Under the pieces are notes generated by a model. It ran no database searches and was not told the DNA's origin. It saw nothing but the letters and a program-made list of their open reading frames with translations. This document shows positions 21,507 to 27,832 of a DNA stretch of 27,832 nt, one piece after another; position 1 is the stretch's first letter, and every line of letters starts with the position of its first letter. The position numbers and the translations under genes are program-made. Source of the DNA: Zancudomyces culisetae (Eukaryota; Kickxellomycota; Harpellomycetes; Harpellales; Legeriomycetaceae); NCBI GenBank assembly GCA_001969505.1, contig LSSK01001377.1, positions 1 through 27,832 of the forward strand. The letters run 5' to 3'.

Positions 21507-23780
21507 TCAAAATGTCAGCAAGATTTCTGCATAGCTTGGCATAGGCCAGTCGACATCTGGGGTCATCGATTCCAACAGGTCGCAGTGAGAACGAACCTCG
21601 AGCAGGTCAAAGTAGAGGAGTCTGCGAGCCTTTTCAGCGGCAGATTCGGCAGTTCCAGACTTGTGTTCAGCCTCAACCTCGGAAATGTGAGCAGCAAGAC
21701 GATCGTTGGCCTCAACCAGTTTTCTAAGAGTAGGAGAAATTCGGTCAATTATCAACTTTTCGGTGAAGAAGTCCGCAGAAATGGACATGAGGGCGAGCGC
21801 AGAGGATGAAAGTTTGGAACGATATGAACAGATTGCGGGTAAAATTTGCTGAGAAACAATTGAATAGAGAGTGTTTGACTCGATGAGAAGGTCGTTGGTG
21901 TAGCGCTCGTTAAGGATATGAAAACGTGATTCCAGTTCGGATGGCGTAAATATGCGAAGAGTGTAGGTAAGAAGTGTTTTGATCTTATGTGTTTTGAGAG
22001 AAAGGTAAGACGAGGGGCAGTCAGGAGCGTTGAATAGTCCACGAGATGCAGCAGTTTCGACCCAGGACGATGAGTAGCTGTCTCCTTCAAAGCGGATTGG
22101 TCTTGTGATGTTGATATACTTGCGGATGACGGAGAGTTTATCTTCAGCAGTAAGTTTTGGCTTGGAACCAAGTGCGGCTTTAAGATCAGCAGTAATTTCT
22201 TTGAGCGCAGCTGAAACCGCAGCATTAATCGCAGCAACAAAAAACGAAGGTGACTGGTTGGCACCAAGGGCACGAAACTCAAGCTTGTCTCCAGTGAAGG
22301 CTACAGGGGAAGTTCTGTTACGATCAGCCAAATCGCGGGGAATGGTAGGTAAAGGAGTAACTTTGAGGTCTACAAGAGTACCACCAACGCGAATAGATTG
22401 AAATTGGGGCACTGAAAAGTTCTTGAGAGGCCTCCGTTCTTCAAGTGCATTAAGAACTTCAGACAGCTGGTCACCCAAAAAGATAGAGGTGATCGCTGGT
22501 GGAGCCTCGGCTGCCCCCAATCGATGCTCACTGCCTGACGTGGCTATAGCCACACGAAGCAAGGATGCATAGTCGTATATACCTTTTAACACAGCCATCA
22601 ACATCAACAAGAAGCGATAATTGTTTTCAGGTCGCACAGTTGGGTCCAACAAGTTTTCACCGCGGTCAGTCGACAGCGACCAGTTAACGTGTTTTCCCGA
22701 CCCATTGACACCCTTAAAAGGCTTACTATGATATAATACCTTCAACCCGTTCCGATATGCGGCTTTGTGTAGCAAATCCATAGTCAACAAATTGTGGTCT
22801 ACTGCGAGTGATGCCTCTTCAAATACTGGTGCAATCTCAAATTGAGCTGGACTGGCTTCGTTGTGCCTTGTTTTTAAAGGAATACCCAGTTTGAGTGCAT
22901 CCATTTCTACATCGCTCAATGTTTTCAGTACACGCGCCGGAATTTTTCCAAAGTAGTGGTCTTCTAGCTGCTGGTGTCTTGGTGGCAGTTTTCCCACAAG
23001 TGTTCTTCCCGTAATCTTTAGATCATTCCTCAATGTGTACATGCCTCTATCCACCAAAAAAAACTCTTGCTCGAGTCCAATCGTACTTGTAACCTGTCCA
23101 ACACGGTGATGTGGCTCTAGTATTTCTAAAAACTCTTTTGTGGCTTTTGAAATAACCTCTGTTGACCTGAGCAAAATTGTTTTTTCGTCCAATGCCTCGC
23201 CATTATATGAAATAAACACAGATGGGATATACAGCACCATAGTTCCGTTTGGTCCTTCCTGGATAAACATTGGGCTTGAAGTATCCCAGATCGTGTATCC
23301 ACGAGCCTCAAATGTCGATCGCATCCCGCCTGTTGGAAAGCTCGAAGCGTCTGGTTCCGACTGCAGTAGCTGTGAGCCCGACAGCGCGTCAAGCGCAAAG
23401 CTCTCGTCTCCTCCTTGCATATAAGTGTTTACCATTACCAAAAATGCATCATGTTTTTCGGCTGTTGTTCCTGTTTGCGGTTGGAACCAATGAGTGAAAT
23501 GTGTTGCACCCCTGTCCATCGCCCATACCCTTGCAGCATGAGCTATTGCATCAGCTGTTATTTGATCTAGTTTACTTTTTCCGCGTCTTTGTTTTAAGAA
23601 ATTTGAGAATGTCGATTTTGGCAGACTCCTTGCCATCTGTTTGAACGAAAACACATTCTCCCCAAATAGCTCTGACGAGTATACTGCTCTTCCCTTTTCA
23701 TTCCTTGGCCACTGATTTCCCTTGTCTTCAATTTTTGAGGCCGATTTAAGCATTATTTCTTTTCTAATTGGATAAGCCAT
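21507..23780 (-). CDS. Glutamine synthetase type III (GSIII/GlnN family)
   Basis: This 757-aa enzyme should make glutamine from glutamate, ammonia and ATP. It is about twice the length of the usual eukaryotic GSII and matches GSIII in length and motifs: ENVFSFKQM near 41, FTHWFQPQTG at 95-104, TAEKHDAF at 106-113, GLEQEFF at 235-241, NEASPAQFEIAP at 307-318, VNGSGKHVNWSL at 358-369, GSEHRLGAAEAPP at 416-428 and RTSPVAFTGDKLEFR at 489-503. The C-terminus ends WPMPSYAEIL, also family-like. The frame is uninterrupted and no intron is needed. The ATG has A at -3 and G at +4. It is divergent from the downstream nuclease, sharing a 662-bp promoter interval. Codons end mainly in A or G in the first half and in C or T toward the end. 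No targeting peptide is evident, so a cytosolic location is inferred. Family assignment is firm. Confidence 0.96.
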   Translation of the reverse strand: MAYPIRKEIMLKSASKIEDKGNQWPRNEKGRAVYSSELFGENVFSFKQMARSLPKSTFSNFLKQRRGKSKLDQITADAIAHAARVWAMDRGATHFTHWFQPQTGTTAEKHDAFLVMVNTYMQGGDESFALDALSGSQLLQSEPDASSFPTGGMRSTFEARGYTIWDTSSPMFIQEGPNGTMVLYIPSVFISYNGEALDEKTILLRSTEVISKATKEFLEILEPHHRVGQVTSTIGLEQEFFLVDRGMYTLRNDLKITGRTLVGKLPPRHQQLEDHYFGKIPARVLKTLSDVEMDALKLGIPLKTRHNEASPAQFEIAPVFEEASLAVDHNLLTMDLLHKAAYRNGLKVLYHSKPFKGVNGSGKHVNWSLSTDRGENLLDPTVRPENNYRFLLMLMAVLKGIYDYASLLRVAIATSGSEHRLGAAEAPPAITSIFLGDQLSEVLNALEERRPLKNFSVPQFQSIRVGGTLVDLKVTPLPTIPRDLADRNRTSPVAFTGDKLEFRALGANQSPSFFVAAINAAVSAALKEITADLKAALGSKPKLTAEDKLSVIRKYINITRPIRFEGDSYSSSWVETAASRGLFNAPDCPSSYLSLKTHKIKTLLTYTLRIFTPSELESRFHILNERYTNDLLIESNTLYSIVSQQILPAICSYRSKLSSSALALMSISADFFTEKLIIDRISPTLRKLVEANDRLAAHISEVEAEHKSGTAESAAEKARRLLYFDLLEVRSHCDLLESMTPDVDWPMPSYAEILLTF

Positions 23781-24442
23781 TTTTTAATCAAAGCTTTTAA
23801 AAAAATTCTAAATCGAAAATTCGTAATATATAATTGTTGAATTATGCCTCTGCCATTCATCCAAAGTTAACCAGTGTGTTTAAGGATGTTATGATCAAAG
23901 CTTAGTGGAAATCTATGACAGGCGATATATTTTTTGGGGTTAGGAGTATCTAATAAAAATGGGAACATGTTTGGAAAAAAATAAGTAAGGTTGTTGTTCA
24001 AGTGCTGAGATCGAAATTACGCCAGTTTACCAAATTATCGGCTATTTTATATTTACTGGCCAATTACTGCGTTGTGATGTACATCATGAGCGTCAGTACT
24101 AACAAAAAAGATTGCAGACCAAGAAATCTACCAAAAACAAAAAAATCATTTCATTTTTAGTCTTGTCGCTTCCCCTGCTTGTTCGGATAATTAAAAAAAA
24201 TCATTTGCGTTTAAAACATCTGTTTAGGTTTCTGAATATGTCCGACATTAACACACAGATGTTTACATTTTACACCTGAAAGATAACAATGAATAGCTAT
24301 ATATAGTTCTATTTTTGTGTATATTACCTACCTCTGATAAATCTACAAAAATCAGCACAATTAACTTCGACTAGGCTATAAAACCACCACGAAAAAGCAA
24401 TAGCTAGTAAATAGTAGATATAAAGTGGAAAGGGAGGAAAAT
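23781..24442. other. Divergent promoter interval between glutamine synthetase III and the FEN1/XPG-like nuclease
   Basis: This AT-rich 662-bp interval must contain both promoters. A TATAAAA lies at 24377-24383 on the nuclease side. A perfect 12-bp palindrome, TGATGTACATCA, is at 24075-24086 near the middle. Three HGATAR matches (24035-24040 minus, 24281-24286 plus, 24335-24340 plus) resemble fungal nitrogen GATA-factor sites but are about as frequent as expected by chance in such sequence. No gene or RNA was found here. Confidence 0.55.
24377..24383 (+). promoter_or_regulatory. TATA box candidate for the FEN1/XPG-like nuclease
   Basis: TATAAAA lies 60 bp before the ATG at 24443. With initiation about 30 bp downstream, the leader would be roughly 30 nt. 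Position and sequence are canonical, but no transcript start is visible. Confidence 0.45.
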
Positions 24443-26317
24443 ATGGGGATAAAGGGTTTGATTCCGTTTATAAAGAAATTCGGACCCTCAGGGTTAAAAC
24501 CGGTAACGATGGATTATTTTGCTGGAAAAACCTTGGCGTTCGATATGAGCATTTACATGTATAAAATATTTCGGACGGCCTTGGAGCAAGGCAATTCCGA
24601 CGACCGCCTGATGGCGGGAATGTATAGTTTCTATCGATATATTGACAAAATGGAGATAACGCCGATATTAGTCTTTGATAGCACGAAAAGAAACAAGATG
24701 AAAGGCGACACATTGGTAAGCCGAGCAAAATCCAAAGGGAGGACCAAAGAGGAACATGGCGAGGAGGTTGAACGGTGCAAAAGACTGCAGAATTTGAGCG
24801 AGTTGTCGGAATTGGTACTGGAATTTGTGAATATGGAGAATTTAAAAGAACTGGACAATCTTTCTCTGAAGCCGAAGGCTGATATGAATGATTTTATAGA
24901 AATATTAGAAAAAGAAACCAAAGGCATGGAGCTGGGTACAAAAAGGACCGAGAGTTTAGAGAGCAATGTCAAACATAATATGGTAGGAGATATAGAAGGT
25001 ACCGAAAAGGAAGGTGATGAAGAGGAGAAGAAGAGATATTCGGATGAAATGAACGTCAAACAGCTTGGAATACTGCTGAAAATGAGATTGGCATACCAAA
25101 GAACGATAGAAGCGAATGTTGTAGTAGAAAAGGACAAGCTAAAATCCAGTAAAGTAAAAACCATCAAAACTGAGTATGATAAGGAGGAGCTGGCAGTTAC
25201 AAAGCAACTGAAAGTATTATGTACCAAGATATTTAAGTATTATCTAAACCCAACAGCTCAAAGTGAACAGAAGATAAAACACACGGAAACAGCAACAGCA
25301 ACAGTAACAGCAACAGTAACAGCAAAAACAAAAACAAAAACAAAAATCACAAGTACTGGGTTAAAAGGTGGAGGTAGTAATACTTCGAGGGCAAAGAAGC
25401 TGGATTTGGATGATGCAAATAAAACAGTTAACCAGGTAGTAGTACGGCTCGAAGATTTGGCAATAAGAAATTACGAGCGGCTAGAGAAGCTTAAAGTACG
25501 GGTGGAGAATTTAGATTATGCAAAGCAAATGGAGTGTATGAAAATGGCTGAGGATATGGGGTATTATTGTATAGTGGCGCCCGAAGAAATAGAATCTGAA
25601 CATTTGTGTGCATATTTGACTACTAGAAAACGAGAAATAACAGCAAAGCGAACAGATAAGAGCAGTGATACAAATGTTAGTGGTGTAAAAGGTGGGGAAA
25701 GTGGTCATGATCCAGATAATGGGTTTTACGCATCGGGGGCAGCAAGTGAAGATACTGACGTTCTAGCGTTTGGTGGGAATGTTTTAGTCCGCAATTTTTC
25801 ACAATATAATGCTACTGTTGAATTGGTAGATAGAGCAGCAGTGCAGCGCGAGTTGGGAGTTACTTACCAACAATTTGTGGATATGTGTATATTATTTGGG
25901 TCTGATTTTACAGGAACGCTAAACAAAGTCGGACCAGTGAATGCATTGCGGCTCATTAAGGAGTATGGATCCATTGAGGATATCCTGAATAGTGACGACA
26001 AGCTAATAGTGAAATATAACAGCAAGATTACTCAAAACCCACACGATACTCTCACAGACTCAGCACCGAATTCCCAGCAACCGGGCCCACATAGCGAGGG
26101 ATTCCAGGGATTTGACTACAAGCTGGTCCGAAAAATCTTTACATCAGAGCCTCAGCTTAGTATACAAACGTTTCAAAACATCCAGGACGCACTAGATAAA
26201 TATAGAAGGATTCCGACCGAGGAGAAGCAAAAGAAGTTTGAGCAAGTGGCGATTAAGTATGGAGTTGCAACCGACGCCAAGGAAAAAAGAGAAGTGTTTC
26301 GAGAGTTTGTTTTTTAA
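24443..26317 (+). CDS. FEN1/XPG (Rad2)-family structure-specific nuclease with a large spacer
   Basis: The 624-aa protein starts MGIKGL, the family N-terminus in which Gly2 forms part of the active site. The frame is open upstream only to a GTG at 24425, not a plausible eukaryotic start, so the ATG at 24443 is chosen. All seven metal-binding acids of FEN1 have counterparts: D34, D79, E382, E384 (APEEIES), D437 and D439 (SEDTD), and D488 (GSD). The H2TH-type KVGPVNAL follows at about 495-502. The N- and I-regions are separated by about 280 residues (roughly 100-335) of charged, low-complexity sequence, against a few dozen in FEN1; a second insertion lies at about 393-430. No PCNA-binding QxxLxxFF motif is seen at the C-terminus. 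It probably cuts flapped or branched DNA in repair or replication, but the exact paralog (FEN1, EXO1, XPG-like or lineage-specific) is unresolved. Confidence 0.88.
   Translation: MGIKGLIPFIKKFGPSGLKPVTMDYFAGKTLAFDMSIYMYKIFRTALEQGNSDDRLMAGMYSFYRYIDKMEITPILVFDSTKRNKMKGDTLVSRAKSKGRTKEEHGEEVERCKRLQNLSELSELVLEFVNMENLKELDNLSLKPKADMNDFIEILEKETKGMELGTKRTESLESNVKHNMVGDIEGTEKEGDEEEKKRYSDEMNVKQLGILLKMRLAYQRTIEANVVVEKDKLKSSKVKTIKTEYDKEELAVTKQLKVLCTKIFKYYLNPTAQSEQKIKHTETATATVTATVTAKTKTKTKITSTGLKGGGSNTSRAKKLDLDDANKTVNQVVVRLEDLAIRNYERLEKLKVRVENLDYAKQMECMKMAEDMGYYCIVAPEEIESEHLCAYLTTRKREITAKRTDKSSDTNVSGVKGGESGHDPDNGFYASGAASEDTDVLAFGGNVLVRNFSQYNATVELVDRAAVQRELGVTYQQFVDMCILFGSDFTGTLNKVGPVNALRLIKEYGSIEDILNSDDKLIVKYNSKITQNPHDTLTDSAPNSQQPGPHSEGFQGFDYKLVRKIFTSEPQLSIQTFQNIQDALDKYRRIPTEEKQKKFEQVAIKYGVATDAKEKREVFREFVF
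25288..25346 (+). repeat. In-frame ACAGCA/ACAGTA and ACAAAA hexanucleotide repeats in the nuclease spacer
   Basis: Tandem ACAGCA/ACAGTA units followed by ACAAAA units encode alternating Thr-Ala/Val then Thr-Lys residues at about 281-301 of the nuclease. Six-base units preserve the frame, and the repeat lies in the family-atypical spacer, away from catalytic residues. Confidence 0.8.
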
Positions 26318-26365
26318 CCATTGCGAGGCTGATGAAAAATGGTTTATATGAAATATTGGATTACT

Positions 26366-26409
26366 GTGTGAGGGGTGTGAGGGGTGTGAGGGGGGAGGGG
26401 GGGGGGGGG
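26366..26409 (+). repeat. TGTGAGGGG tandem repeat and G13 run between convergent genes
   Basis: Three copies of the 9-base unit TGTGAGGGG (26367-26393) run into a G5-A-G13 block ending at 26409, followed by a T11 run near 26430. Four or more G runs make this a quadruplex candidate on the plus strand. It lies in the 223-bp gap between two convergent genes, where it could aid termination. Confidence 0.7.
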
Positions 26410-26498
26410 AAGGAGAGTTTGGTTTAGCTTTTTTTTTTTTCTTATTTGATTATTAAATTCATAAAAGGAAAAGTTAGAAATTAAAAGAAAAAAAAGAT

Positions 26499-26504
26499 AA
26501 TAAA
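26499..26504 (+). terminator. Candidate poly(A) signal for the FEN1/XPG-like nuclease
   Basis: AATAAA about 180 nt after the nuclease stop, and 37 bp before the end of the convergent HECT ligase gene. Plausible position, but the surroundings are A-rich, so a chance match is possible. Confidence 0.25.
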
Positions 26505-26540
26505 CCACACCATATGCAAGTCCACAGTATGAGGAGAAGG

Positions 26541-27832
<1,292 letters not shown>

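Noticed and set aside
21752-22282. 176-codon alternate-frame reading inside glutamine synthetase III
   Set aside because: It overlaps the conserved GSIII frame on the same strand and lacks any recognisable domain.
24035-24340. Three HGATAR sites as nitrogen regulation of glutamine synthetase
   Set aside because: A rough estimate gives about three matches on both strands in 662 bp of AT-rich DNA, so the count is no evidence of regulation.
24425-24442. Six extra N-terminal residues on the nuclease
   Set aside because: They rely on a GTG start. Family members begin directly at MGI(K/Q)GL because Gly2 is functional.

Overview
The window is eukaryotic nuclear DNA and almost certainly fungal. It carries two very large chitin synthases in which a myosin-like motor domain is fused to the synthase, an architecture typical of filamentous fungi. 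It also carries a Ded1/DDX3 helicase and the C-terminal part of an Rsp5/NEDD4 ubiquitin ligase. Genes are nearly intron-free: one 64-nt intron is supportable. Non-coding DNA is AT-rich with long A and T tracts. CTG encodes leucine at a conserved helicase position ([10 protein letters not shown]), so the CUG-reassigned yeasts are unlikely. A type III glutamine synthetase is unusual for the best-studied fungi (Dikarya). Together these suggest an early-diverging, zygomycete-grade filamentous fungus, perhaps a Kickxellomycotina/Harpellales-like lineage. That placement is inference and was not tested.

Layout from left to right. At 1-834 (minus) is the N-terminal part of an unrecognised protein that runs off the left edge. 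A gene-free interval of about 2 kb follows. Chitin synthase A occupies 2854-8679 (minus, 1941 aa). A gene-poor interval of about 3 kb, rich in purine and G-run tracts, lies between it and a Ded1/DDX3 RNA helicase at 11742-13932 (plus, two exons). The helicase converges on chitin synthase B at 14128-20328 (minus, 2066 aa). After a 1.2 kb gap come glutamine synthetase III (21507-23780, minus) and a FEN1/XPG-family nuclease (24443-26317, plus), transcribed divergently from a 662-bp interval. The nuclease converges on the Rsp5-like HECT ligase (26541-27832, minus), which runs off the right edge.

The chitin synthase paralogs share one domain order: myosin-like motor, two membrane helices, cytochrome-b5-like modules, another membrane helix, GT2 catalytic core, C-terminal membrane helices, and a DEK_C-like tail. 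They lie on the same strand on either side of the helicase. The other genes are housekeeping functions (translation initiation, nitrogen assimilation, DNA flap processing, ubiquitylation) and do not form an obvious pathway. No transposon, CRISPR array, rRNA or convincing tRNA was found.

Most worth a second look: the short first exon of the helicase; the nuclease, whose two catalytic halves are separated by a large low-complexity spacer; a shift from purine-ending to pyrimidine-ending codons along several genes; the same-strand chitin synthase pair; and the type III glutamine synthetase.
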